Both the position numbers and the translations under genes were made by a program. A stretch of DNA of 64,000 nt, taken from NCBI GenBank assembly GCA_020637215.1, contig JACJWI010000008.1, positions 84,466 to 148,465 of the forward strand, read 5' to 3'. Positions 57,191-64,000 of the stretch are shown here, one piece after another. This DNA is from Microthrixaceae bacterium (lineage in GTDB: Bacteria > Actinomycetota > Acidimicrobiia > Acidimicrobiales > Microtrichaceae). Every line of letters begins with the position of its first letter. The first letter of the stretch is position 1. The notes below the pieces were generated by a model. The model made no database searches and was not told where the DNA came from. It saw only the letters and a list, made by a program, of their open reading frames with translations.

Positions 57191-57637
57191 TCAGGTCGGA
57201 ACGACGGTGAACGCCCACGTGACGCCGAAGCGGTCGGTCAGCATGCCGAAGCCGGGGCTCCACGCCGATGCCGCGAGCGGCTCGACGATCGTGGCGCCAT
57301 CCGCGAGTCGCTCCCAGCGGAGGGCGATCTCGTCGAGGGTGCCGGCGCTGAGCGAGACGAAGAACGGCTGGTCGGTGATCGTGGTGCCGTGCTCGCGGCG
57401 CGTCGTGCCGGTGAACGGCTCGACGCGTCCCGGGACGTCGTAGGCCATCACGCAGAACCCGTCGTCACCCACGAGCTGACCGAACACGACCTTGTGCGCG
57501 TCGGGTGCCTCGGCGGGCATGCCCACCTCGCCGTAGGTCGTCACCACGACGTGGCCACCGAAGACGGACCGGTAGAAGTCGAGCGCGTCGCGGGCGTTGC
57601 CGGCGAAGTTGAGGTGGGTGGCGGTCGAGATGGCCAT
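57191..57637 (-). CDS. VOC/PhnB-like protein
   Basis: This 148-residue glyoxalase-fold protein has HLNFAGNARDALDFYRSVFG and WSPGFGMLTDRFGVTWAFTV, typical of the PhnB/DUF-type 3-demethylubiquinone-like VOC family. The enzyme activity is unclear. It is divergent from the WYL regulator, a frequent pairing in actinobacteria; the 90-bp gap contains TTGACA. Confidence 0.85.
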   Translation of the reverse strand: MAISTATHLNFAGNARDALDFYRSVFGGHVVVTTYGEVGMPAEAPDAHKVVFGQLVGDDGFCVMAYDVPGRVEPFTGTTRREHGTTITDQPFFVSLSAGTLDEIALRWERLADGATIVEPLAASAWSPGFGMLTDRFGVTWAFTVVPT

Positions 57638-57726
57638 GATCACTCCAGACAGTGGGGGTCGGCGGGGTTGCCAACAGGCACGTTGACAGCCATAGCGGAC
57701 GGCTTCTGTCCTCTACTTGTGGAACC

Positions 57727-58680
57727 ATGGATGTCGTGGCCGGACCGTCGGAACGGATGCTGGCGTTGCTGTCGTTGCTCCAGGCACGCCGGGACTGGCC
57801 CGGCTACGTCCTCGCCCAGCGACTCGACGTGACCACCCGGACCGTGCGCCGCGACGTCGACCGGTTGCGGGCACTCGGCTACCGGATCGAGTCGACGAAG
57901 GGACCCGACGGCGGGTACCGCCTCGCGGCGGGCTCGGAGCTGCCGCCGCTGCTATTCGACGAGGAGCAGGCCGTCGCGATCGCGGTCGGACTCCAGCACG
58001 CGGCCGCCAGCGGCGTCGACGTCGGCGACGCCGCCGACCGTGCGCTCGCCACGGTGCGCCAGGTGATGCCGTCGCACCTGCGCAACCGCGTCGACGCGGT
58101 GCGCTTCTCCGGTGCCGTCGTCGAGGAGATGGTCGACCCGGACGTGTTGGAGACGGCCAGCCGCGCCGTGCACGACCGCACCACGATGCGCTTCGACCAC
58201 GGCGATCCAGCGACGTCGCGCCACGTCGAGCCCCACGGCCTGGTGGCCCGCGGCGGACGCTGGTATCTGGTGGCGTGGGATCTGGACCGCCGGGACTGGC
58301 GGATCTTCCGACTCGACCGGATGACGCCGAGCCGGACGCCCGGCCCACGGTTCACGCCGCGGGCGATCCCGACCGGCGACGCCGCCACCTTCGTCGCGGC
58401 CCGGTCGAAGGGCTCCACCGACGACGACCGCTGGCCGTGCACCGGCCGGTTCGAGATCGACCTGCCCGCAGCCGAGCTGGCCCCCTGGATCCGTGACGGC
58501 AAGGTCGAGGAGATCGGCCCCGGCTCGTCACGGGTCACGATGGGCTCGTGGTCGTGGGCCGGGCTGCTCGCCGCGGTCGTCCGCTTCGACGCACCGTTCC
58601 GGGTCCTCGCACCGGCCGAGCTGATCGCAGAGGCCCAGCAACTCGGCGAACGCCTCCGCGACGCGAGCAGTTCCTCGTAG
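57727..58680 (+). CDS. HTH-WYL transcriptional regulator
   Basis: The product has 317 residues. The N-terminal DeoR-like helix-turn-helix is RMLALLSLLQARRDWPGYVL then VTTRTVRRDVDRLRALGYRI. The WYL domain is EPHGLVARGGRWYLVAWDLD and RIFRLDRMTPS. The C-terminal WCX region ends DAPFRVLAPAELI. WYL proteins sense nucleic-acid-like or small ligands. It probably controls the divergent VOC gene. Confidence 0.9.
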   Translation: MDVVAGPSERMLALLSLLQARRDWPGYVLAQRLDVTTRTVRRDVDRLRALGYRIESTKGPDGGYRLAAGSELPPLLFDEEQAVAIAVGLQHAAASGVDVGDAADRALATVRQVMPSHLRNRVDAVRFSGAVVEEMVDPDVLETASRAVHDRTTMRFDHGDPATSRHVEPHGLVARGGRWYLVAWDLDRRDWRIFRLDRMTPSRTPGPRFTPRAIPTGDAATFVAARSKGSTDDDRWPCTGRFEIDLPAAELAPWIRDGKVEEIGPGSSRVTMGSWSWAGLLAAVVRFDAPFRVLAPAELIAEAQQLGERLRDASSSS

Positions 58681-58723
58681 TCGCAGCCGACCGGTACCGC
58701 GGCGAGCGCTCTAGGGTCCTCAC

Positions 58724-59110
58724 ATGGTGTCGCCGTCGGCTCTGGACCACATCGTGCTCGTCGTCGCAGACGTCGACACGTCGCTCGAGTGGTACATGCG
58801 TCACGCCGGACTCGAGTCGGTCAACGTGGAGGCGTGGCGGAACGGAGAGGCCTTCTTCCCGTCCCTACGCGTCAACGAGGCCACGATCATCGACTTCGTC
58901 GAGGGCGAGACCGGCCGAGGCCGCGGACACCTCGACCACGTCTGCTTCGTCGTGAGCGATGAGGACCTCGCCGAGATCGCCTCCGATCCCGACCTCGAGG
59001 TCCTCGACGAGGGGCAGCGATCGGGCGCCAGGGGGATGGGACGATCGGTGTACGTGCGCGACCCCGACCAGCTCCTCGTCGAGTTCCGCTCCTACCCGTC
59101 GCCGGGGTAG
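58724..59110 (+). CDS. VOC-family protein
   Basis: This 128-residue glyoxalase/dioxygenase-fold protein has ALDHIVLVVADVDTSLEWYM, RGHLDHVCFVVSDEDLAEIA and VYVRDPDQLLVEFRSYP, with His, His and Glu as metal ligands. The substrate is unknown. It follows the WYL gene by 43 bp. Confidence 0.85.
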   Translation: MVSPSALDHIVLVVADVDTSLEWYMRHAGLESVNVEAWRNGEAFFPSLRVNEATIIDFVEGETGRGRGHLDHVCFVVSDEDLAEIASDPDLEVLDEGQRSGARGMGRSVYVRDPDQLLVEFRSYPSPG

Positions 59111-59225
59111 TCGGCGGACCCGACCGTGGCGAGAATCGTCGAGTCCTTCTACGGCGACCCCGACGCCGACCGTCGACGATGACCGCCGTTGTGAGCGGTC
59201 GGCAGGATCTGCCCTGCAGCGGGGC

Positions 59226-59256
59226 TTGACTCTGACGCGGTGTCAACCCGTACCGT
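59226..59256 (+). promoter_or_regulatory. MerR-type promoter
   Basis: TTGACT (59226-59231) and TACCGT (59251-59256) are separated by 19 bp, with TTGAC/GTCAA dyad arms between. The long 19-bp spacer is the mark of MerR-controlled promoters. It lies directly upstream of the merR gene at 59264. Confidence 0.7.
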
Positions 59257-59263
59257 CGCAGGC

Positions 59264-60103
59264 ATGTACTCGATCGGGGACCTGTCGCAGCTCGGCGGAG
59301 TTTCGCCTCGCATGCTGCGGCACTACCACAAGCTCGGCATCCTGGTGCCCGCCGAGGTCGACGACGCCACCGGGTACCGCCGCTATGACGAGTCTCAACT
59401 CGCGGACCTGTTGCAGGTGTTGGTCCTGAAGGATCTCGGGTTCGCCCTGACCGACGTCAAGCGCGTCGTCGAGGGCGGTGTGAGTCCGTCCGAGCTGCGC
59501 GGAATGCTGCTGCTGCGTCGCACCGAGGTGGAGTCCGAACTCAACGAGACGAACGCTCGGCTCGAGCGCGTCGAAGCCCACCTCACCCGACTGGAGAGCC
59601 AGATGAACGAACAGTCCGCTCCCGACGTCGCCGTCACCACGAAGCGACTCCCGGCCGTCCACCTCGCTGTCGCTTCGGCGATCAGCCCCAGCTTCGCGTC
59701 GGCAGATGTCGGCCCGGTGATCCAGCCCCTCTACCCTCAGCTGTTCGCAGCGCTCGACGCCGCGGGAGTCGAGATCGCCGGACCCTCGATCGCGTACTAC
59801 GACGACACCGCCGACGGCGGGATCGGCGTCCACGCCGGGTTCCCGATCGACGAGTCCGTCACCCAGGTACCGGGCCTCGAGGTCGTCGACCTGCCAGAGG
59901 TCGGGCTCGCCGCCACCGCAGTCCATCACGGCGACATGTCAACGGTCGATGTCGACACCGTCGATGCGATCTTGGACTGGGTGCACGCCAACGGCTTCCG
60001 CACCACCGGATACTCCCGGGAGAACTATCTCGACTGCTCGGGTGAGCTCGCGCAGTGGCAGACCGAGATCCAGTTCCCGATTGCACCGGACCCTGATCGC
60101 TGA
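59264..60103 (+). CDS. MerR regulator with GyrI-like effector domain
   Basis: The product has 279 residues. The HTH is MYSIGDLSQLGGVSPRMLRH and ATGYRRYDESQLADLLQVLV, then a coiled-coil linker (SELNETNARLERVEAHLTRL). Residues about 125-275 form a GyrI/SHS2-like ligand-binding domain (RLPAVHLAVASAISPSFASA). This is BmrR/BltR-like, sensing hydrophobic compounds. A typical MerR promoter lies just upstream, indicating autoregulation. Confidence 0.9.
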   Translation: MYSIGDLSQLGGVSPRMLRHYHKLGILVPAEVDDATGYRRYDESQLADLLQVLVLKDLGFALTDVKRVVEGGVSPSELRGMLLLRRTEVESELNETNARLERVEAHLTRLESQMNEQSAPDVAVTTKRLPAVHLAVASAISPSFASADVGPVIQPLYPQLFAALDAAGVEIAGPSIAYYDDTADGGIGVHAGFPIDESVTQVPGLEVVDLPEVGLAATAVHHGDMSTVDVDTVDAILDWVHANGFRTTGYSRENYLDCSGELAQWQTEIQFPIAPDPDR

Positions 60104-60130
60104 CCCTCCTCGCCGGCCAATCGACATCTC

Positions 60131-60144
60131 AGCATCATGATGCT
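60131..60144. promoter_or_regulatory. RHH antitoxin operator palindrome
   Basis: AGCATCATGATGCT is a perfect 14-bp palindrome, followed by a partial second site ACGATGCA, 11 bp upstream of the antitoxin start. It is a typical ribbon-helix-helix autoregulatory operator. Confidence 0.65.
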
Positions 60145-60155
60145 ACGATGCACTC

Positions 60156-60386
60156 ATGCGGACGACGATCGACCTGCCGGATGACCTGCACCAGCTGGCG
60201 CGGCAGATCGCGCACGAGAGCAGCCGCTCGATGAGCGAGGTGGTCGCCGAGCTGATCCGACTCGGGCTGCAGCCGAGCGCGGGTCGCCCCGTGGCTCCCG
60301 TGACCGGTCCACGCGGGTTGCCGACCGTGCGACTCGGTCGACCGGTGACCTCCGAGGACGTCCGCTCGCTGGACGATGACGAGTGA
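60156..60386 (+). CDS. Ribbon-helix-helix antitoxin (VapB-type)
   Basis: This 76-residue protein starts MRTTIDLPDDLHQLARQIAH and SMSEVVAELIRLGL, a ribbon-helix-helix DNA-binding fold. The tail (TVRLGRPVTSEDVRSLDDDE) is typical for binding a PIN toxin. The stop overlaps the toxin GTG by 4 bp. Confidence 0.9.
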   Translation: MRTTIDLPDDLHQLARQIAHESSRSMSEVVAELIRLGLQPSAGRPVAPVTGPRGLPTVRLGRPVTSEDVRSLDDDE

Positions 60387-60781
60387 GCACTCTCCTCGCC
60401 GACGGCAACCTGCTCATCGCACTGGTCGTCGTCGACCACGTGCACCACGACCGTGCCGTCGAGTGGTTCGCCACCGAGGAACCCACCCTCGCGACCTGCC
60501 CGATCACCGAAGGAACCCTGTTGAGGTTCCTGATGCGGGAGGGCGGCTCTGCGAGCGCGGCCATCGGCGTGCTCGATGCGATCCGGGCCGCACCGTGGCA
60601 TCGCTTCTGGGCCGACGACATCCCGTATGAGGCCGCGCAGCTCGGTGGAGTCATCGGGCACCGTCAGGTGACCGATGCCTACCTGGTCGCACTCGCCCGA
60701 CACCACGGCGGGCGGGTGGCGACGCTCGACAAGGGGCTGGCCGCACTTCACGGTGGCGACGTGCTCCTCCTGGGTGCTTGA
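60383..60781 (+). CDS. PIN-domain toxin (VapC)
   Basis: This 132-residue PIN ribonuclease has the acidic set in LLADGNLLIALV, CPITEGTLLRFL, VTDAYLVALAR and VATLDKGLAAL. The GTG start overlaps the antitoxin. It is the third vapBC pair in the window and the only one without bracketing palindromes. Confidence 0.9.
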   Translation: MSTLLADGNLLIALVVVDHVHHDRAVEWFATEEPTLATCPITEGTLLRFLMREGGSASAAIGVLDAIRAAPWHRFWADDIPYEAAQLGGVIGHRQVTDAYLVALARHHGGRVATLDKGLAALHGGDVLLLGA

Positions 60782-60850
60782 GCCGCCGAGCGCTGTCGAC
60801 TCCGTCGAGTTCCCACACCCGACCCGTCGTCCGCCCGGTACGGTTCACCG

Positions 60851-61777
60851 ATGACCGATGCAGCTCGGCCGGGGTCACCGGCTCGGTTCACCGGGCTCGT
60901 CGGATGCCGCGTCGCGATCCAGCTCGCGGCGATGGGGGCGGTGAGCACACCGGCCCTCGCAGGTGCGGTCGCCGGGGCAGGCGGACTGGGGATGCTCTCG
61001 GGCACGGCGTTGCCGCCCGACGAGCTGGACCGCCAGCTGTCCTCCGCGGTCGCCGCTGCCGCGGGCGGTGGCGGCGTGGTCGGCGTCGGGTTCCTGATGC
61101 CGTTCCTCGACGTCACCCCGTTCGAGGCCGCCGCGGGCGCGGCCCCGCTCGTCGAGTGCTTCTACGGCGACCCCGACGCGGACCTGGCCCAACGAGCCCA
61201 CGACGCCGGGGCGCTGCTGTCGTGGCAGGTCGGGTCCCTCGACGAGGCGTTGCGAGCCGTCGATGCCGGCTGCGACCTGGTCGTCCTGCAGGGCACCGAG
61301 GCCGGCGGCCACGTCCGCGGGGCCAGCGGGCTGGTCGACCTCGTGAGCACGGCACGTCCGCGGCTCGAGGTTCCCGTCGTCGCCGCCGGCGGGATCGGAA
61401 CACCCGCGCGGGCCGCCGAACTGCTCGCCGCCGGAGCGGACGCGGTGCGCGTCGGCACCCGATTCCTCGCCGCCACCGAAGCCGACGTGCACCCCGGGTA
61501 CCTCGCTGCGCTGGTCGCCGCCGATGGCGACGACACCACGATCACCGAGGCGTTCTCCGGCGGTTGGCCGAACGCGCCGCACCGGGTGCTGACCTCGTGC
61601 GTCACCGCGTCCGACGCGGATCCGGTGACCCGCTCGGTGATCTGCCCGACCCGCGGGTTCACCGGTGACATCACCAGCGCGGCGCTGTACGCCGGGCGGT
61701 CCGTCGGTGCGGTGACCGGCGAGACGACCGCGGCCGCGATCGTCGAGGAGTTCGCCGCCGCCCTCGGGCAGCGGTGA
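60851..61777 (+). CDS. Nitronate monooxygenase family protein
   Basis: This 308-residue FMN TIM-barrel enzyme has IQLAAMGAVSTPALAGAVAG, VLQGTEAGGHVRG, VPVVAAGGIGTPARAAELLA and GADAVRVGTRFLAATEAD. The H in AGGH is the family catalytic base. It oxidises alkyl nitronates. It has no neighbours clearly linked to it. Confidence 0.85.
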   Translation: MTDAARPGSPARFTGLVGCRVAIQLAAMGAVSTPALAGAVAGAGGLGMLSGTALPPDELDRQLSSAVAAAAGGGGVVGVGFLMPFLDVTPFEAAAGAAPLVECFYGDPDADLAQRAHDAGALLSWQVGSLDEALRAVDAGCDLVVLQGTEAGGHVRGASGLVDLVSTARPRLEVPVVAAGGIGTPARAAELLAAGADAVRVGTRFLAATEADVHPGYLAALVAADGDDTTITEAFSGGWPNAPHRVLTSCVTASDADPVTRSVICPTRGFTGDITSAALYAGRSVGAVTGETTAAAIVEEFAAALGQR

Positions 61778-61848
61778 CACCCCGTGGACCGTTCCCCCTC
61801 ATCGACGCGCGGGTGTCGTCGTCGTCAGGCCCGGAGCAGACTCGACCC

Positions 61849-62448
61849 GTGAGCCCGGACAACTCGGACAGCTCGGACAGGTTCGTGGCGCTCCTCAGGG
61901 GGATCAACGTCGGCGGACGCAACAAGGTGCCCATGGCCGAGCTCCGATCGGCACTGACCGAGCGCGGGCTCAGCGACGTGCGGACCTACATCCAGTCCGG
62001 CAACGTCGTGTTCGGATCCGACCTCGAACCGGCCGGGCTGGAGGTTCTCGTCGCCGACGTGGTCCGGTCGAGCTTCGGCGTCGAGTCGCCCACCGTCGTG
62101 CGATCCGCGGCCGACATGCGAGCGGTCGTCGAGTCCGCACCGTCGGGGTTCGGCGCCGAACCGGACTCGTACCACTACGACGTCATCTTCCTGAAGGACC
62201 CGCTGACCGCACCCGACGCCATGGCGGTCGTGAAGGTGCGCGACGGGGTGGATCGGGCGTGGGAGGGAACCGGCTGCCTGTACTTCGCCCGGCTGAGCGC
62301 CCGGCGCACCCAGAGTCGGCTGTCGAGCATCATGGGCACCCCCGCGTACCGGCTGATGACCATCCGCAACTGGCGAACCGTGTCGACGCTCACCGGGATG
62401 GTCGGGAGGTCCGAGGCCGACGGCTCCGACGGATCCACCAGCTGCTAG
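61849..62448 (+). CDS. DUF1697 protein
   Basis: The product has 199 residues with RFVALLRGINVGGRNKVPMA, VRTYIQSGNVVFGSD and SRLSSIMGTPAYRLMTIRNW, a textbook DUF1697 protein of unknown function. I chose a GTG at 61849 because the upstream frame is not family-like. Confidence 0.85.
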   Translation: MSPDNSDSSDRFVALLRGINVGGRNKVPMAELRSALTERGLSDVRTYIQSGNVVFGSDLEPAGLEVLVADVVRSSFGVESPTVVRSAADMRAVVESAPSGFGAEPDSYHYDVIFLKDPLTAPDAMAVVKVRDGVDRAWEGTGCLYFARLSARRTQSRLSSIMGTPAYRLMTIRNWRTVSTLTGMVGRSEADGSDGSTSC

Positions 62449-62489
62449 ACCGAGTCGACGATCAGATTCCCTGACGAGGGAGACTCGAC

Positions 62490-63089
62490 ATGGAGACCAC
62501 AACCGTCCTGGCAGCAGTCGCGCTGATCGCGTTCGCAGTCGCCAGCGGTTGTCTGATCCAGCTCCACCGAGTCGCCCCGGAGGTGGATCCGCTCCGGGAC
62601 GCCGTGAGCGAGTACGGAGCGGGTCCGCACGCGTCGTGGTATCGGGCCCAGGTTCTGCTCGTCGGCTTGGGAGCAGCCGCCACGGCGAGCGGGATGCATT
62701 CCGCCGGGCTTGCGGCCGATGGATCGTCATGGCTCTACGTGTTCGCGGCGAGCCGGATCCTGATCGCCGGCTTCCCCGTCGACCTGCCGGGGTCCGAGAC
62801 GACCCGTACCGGTGTCGTCCACAACCTTCTCGCCGCCGTCGCGTTCGCCTCGATCGCCGTTGCCGCCAGCTCCCTCGGCGGCGACCTCGTCGCCGATCCG
62901 ACATGGAGCTTCGACAGTGCGTGGTACGGCTGGCTGGGGACGATCGTGACGGTCTCGGCTGTCGCGCTCGCCGTCGTCTGGGTGCTGCCGAGCCTGCGGC
63001 GCAGCGTGTTCGGGTTGGTCGAACGGTGCTGGTACGCGGCGACGCTCGCTTGGCTGGGACTCACTGGGATCGGACTGCTCATGAGTTGA
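62490..63089 (+). CDS. DUF998 membrane protein
   Basis: This 199-residue protein has about six hydrophobic segments, PLRDAVSEYGAGPHASWYRA after the first helix, and AGFPVDLPGSETTRTGVVHN, the conserved DUF998 loop. The function is unknown. The start follows GACGAGGGAGACTCGAC. Confidence 0.85.
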   Translation: METTTVLAAVALIAFAVASGCLIQLHRVAPEVDPLRDAVSEYGAGPHASWYRAQVLLVGLGAAATASGMHSAGLAADGSSWLYVFAASRILIAGFPVDLPGSETTRTGVVHNLLAAVAFASIAVAASSLGGDLVADPTWSFDSAWYGWLGTIVTVSAVALAVVWVLPSLRRSVFGLVERCWYAATLAWLGLTGIGLLMS

Positions 63090-63366
63090 CCCCGTCCGCC
63101 GGTCCCAGCAGATGGGCGACCGGCCCGGACACGATGTGGATGCCACGAGCTTCGAGCTGGATGTCGAGCCAGTCGTGAACCGTTCGCGAAGTTCCCCTCC
63201 GGCGCCTGCATCGGGACCGAGGTCGTGCTGGGTGTCTCAGAGCCCGTGGCCCCAACGACGGAACACCCGGATCGACCCAGCCGTCGCGGAAGGGCAGCGG
63301 TGTCCACTGGGTCGAAGGTGTGTCGGACCCGCTCCGGCGGGTGCACTCCACCCGAGCTCCATGCCC
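63090..63366. other. Gap without a supported gene
   Basis: A minus-strand frame at 63079-63351 (ending VHDWLDIQLEARGIHIVSGP) has no recognisable family and no ribosome-binding site. Competing frames are equally open. I see no other feature; a small or frameshifted minus-strand gene is possible. Confidence 0.3.
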
Positions 63367-63672
63367 CTACTCACGGCGGATCGCGATGGCCGCCGCGACT
63401 GCGACAGCGGTGAGCAGGAGTCCGAGCGGCACGGATCCGGTTGCGGCGAGCGCGCCCCCGGCGGCGACGAACAACACGATCTCCACCGCGAGGCGAGATG
63501 GATCGGCCAGCCTGCTGCGGGCCTTGGGTGCGACCCACCAGCCCCACACGAAGGCGAACGCCGCTGGTAGCGCGAGCGCGAGCGGCCAGGCGATGGCGAG
63601 GCCGGCGACGGCCAGCGCGGCGAGCGCCGCCACCTCGGTCGCGAACCTGACCGCACTGACACCAGGTCTCAT
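63367..63672 (-). CDS. DUF2568 (YrdB-like) membrane protein
   Basis: This 101-residue protein has three to four hydrophobic helices and the conserved AFVWGWWVAPKARSRLADPS and RLAVEIVLFVAAGGAL, characteristic of DUF2568/YrdB. The function is unknown. It overlaps the TetR stop by 4 bp and is coexpressed with it. Confidence 0.85.
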   Translation of the reverse strand: MRPGVSAVRFATEVAALAALAVAGLAIAWPLALALPAAFAFVWGWWVAPKARSRLADPSRLAVEIVLFVAAGGALAATGSVPLGLLLTAVAVAAAIAIRRE

Positions 63673-64000
63673 GACGCCTGCTCGGACAGGATCACGTCGA
63701 AGGCGGCGACCATGCGATCGAAGCTGTCGTCGACGCTCTCGGGCATGCCGAAACCGCCGGCGGCGTCGAGGGCGACGAACCCGTGAAGCGCGCCTCGCAA
63801 CATGCGGAGCGCGTGGACGGCATCGACTCCATCGATCCCGTAGCTGCGCATCACTGCTACGACGACGTCGAGCGCTGTCTGGGCCACTGAGGAGTGCTCC
63901 TCGTCGTCGGGCGCCGGGGCACGAACGGTGGCGGCGTACAGGCCGGGCCGGTCGGTCGCGAACTGCCGGTAGGCGGTCGCCACGGCAGTGAGGGCATCGC
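63669..64000 (-). CDS. TetR regulator, C-terminal WHG domain (5' end off window)
   Basis: Partial gene; the frame is open through the right edge. The visible part (FATDRPGLYAATVRAP, ALRMLRGALHGFVALDAAGG) is a TetR_C WHG-type ligand domain; the DNA-binding helix-turn-helix must lie outside the window. It is cotranscribed with the DUF2568 gene. Confidence 0.8.
   Translation of the reverse strand, partial: DALTAVATAYRQFATDRPGLYAATVRAPAPDDEEHSSVAQTALDVVVAVMRSYGIDGVDAVHALRMLRGALHGFVALDAAGGFGMPESVDDSFDRMVAAFDVILSEQAS

Noticed and set aside
63079..63351. Minus-strand 90-codon frame
   Set aside because: No family, ribosome-binding site or clear codon bias supports it; listed only as a gap.

Overview
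The window is high-GC DNA with dense gene packing, many GTG starts, 4-bp ATGA/GTGA overlaps and strongly GC-biased third codon positions. The gene content points to a free-living actinobacterium, and the class Acidimicrobiia is my best guess (inference). It includes TadE/TadG pilus genes, several enzyme families linked to coenzyme F420 (LLM-class, Ddn-like and PPOX), a CYP125-like P450 with a double-headed TetR regulator, a sulfotransferase/DUF1214 pair, WYL and HxlR regulators, and many lipoproteins. I saw no rRNA, tRNA or CRISPR array.

Layout. 0-1.6 kb: end of a Tad pilus locus. 1.8-11.1 kb: a 2.17-kb block (lipoprotein plus serine hydrolase) present twice in direct orientation, 7,099 bp apart. 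Between the copies lie an IS630 remnant, a GNAT-acyl-carrier-protein fusion gene with two exported-protein genes, and a complete ISL3 element that truncates the second lipoprotein copy. 11.2-21 kb: a lipase and acyl/F420 metabolism (AMP ligase, LLM oxidoreductase, a TrxR-FNR fusion) with regulators. 21.4-26 kb: a cupredoxin-like lipoprotein, a 22-residue polylysine peptide gene, DUF2249 genes with apparent frameshifts, a haem-oxidase-like membrane protein and two Fe-S assembly factors. 26-29.5 kb: a radical SAM protein with a CCAEP tail, an ATP-grasp enzyme and a MerB-like lyase, probably one operon. 29.5-34.5 kb: DUF1214, sulfotransferase, P450 and TetR genes. 35-39 kb: membrane genes ending in a metallophosphoesterase. 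39-39.7 kb: a VapBC cassette between two long palindromes. 39.7-42.5 kb: modABC molybdate transporter. 42.5-50.5 kb: amidase, an ArsR-SRPBCC-RibD operon, a fused thioredoxin reductase, GFA, HxlR-SCP2, acyl-CoA dehydrogenase and MerR. 50.6-51.4 kb: IS110 debris. 51.5-64 kb: two GH43 lipoproteins, a second palindrome-bracketed VapBC, a third VapBC with an RHH antitoxin, VOC, WYL and MerR genes, nitronate monooxygenase and small membrane proteins.

The main pattern not explained by ordinary genes is a set of long perfect palindromes in at least three sequence families. They sit at gene 3' ends. Two different families each bracket a vapBC toxin-antitoxin cassette. In three places the repeat supplies the last codons and stop codon of the neighbouring gene. 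The best candidate for an uncharacterised enzymatic system is the MerB-like / ATP-grasp / CCAEP-tail radical SAM trio at 26.0-29.5 kb.
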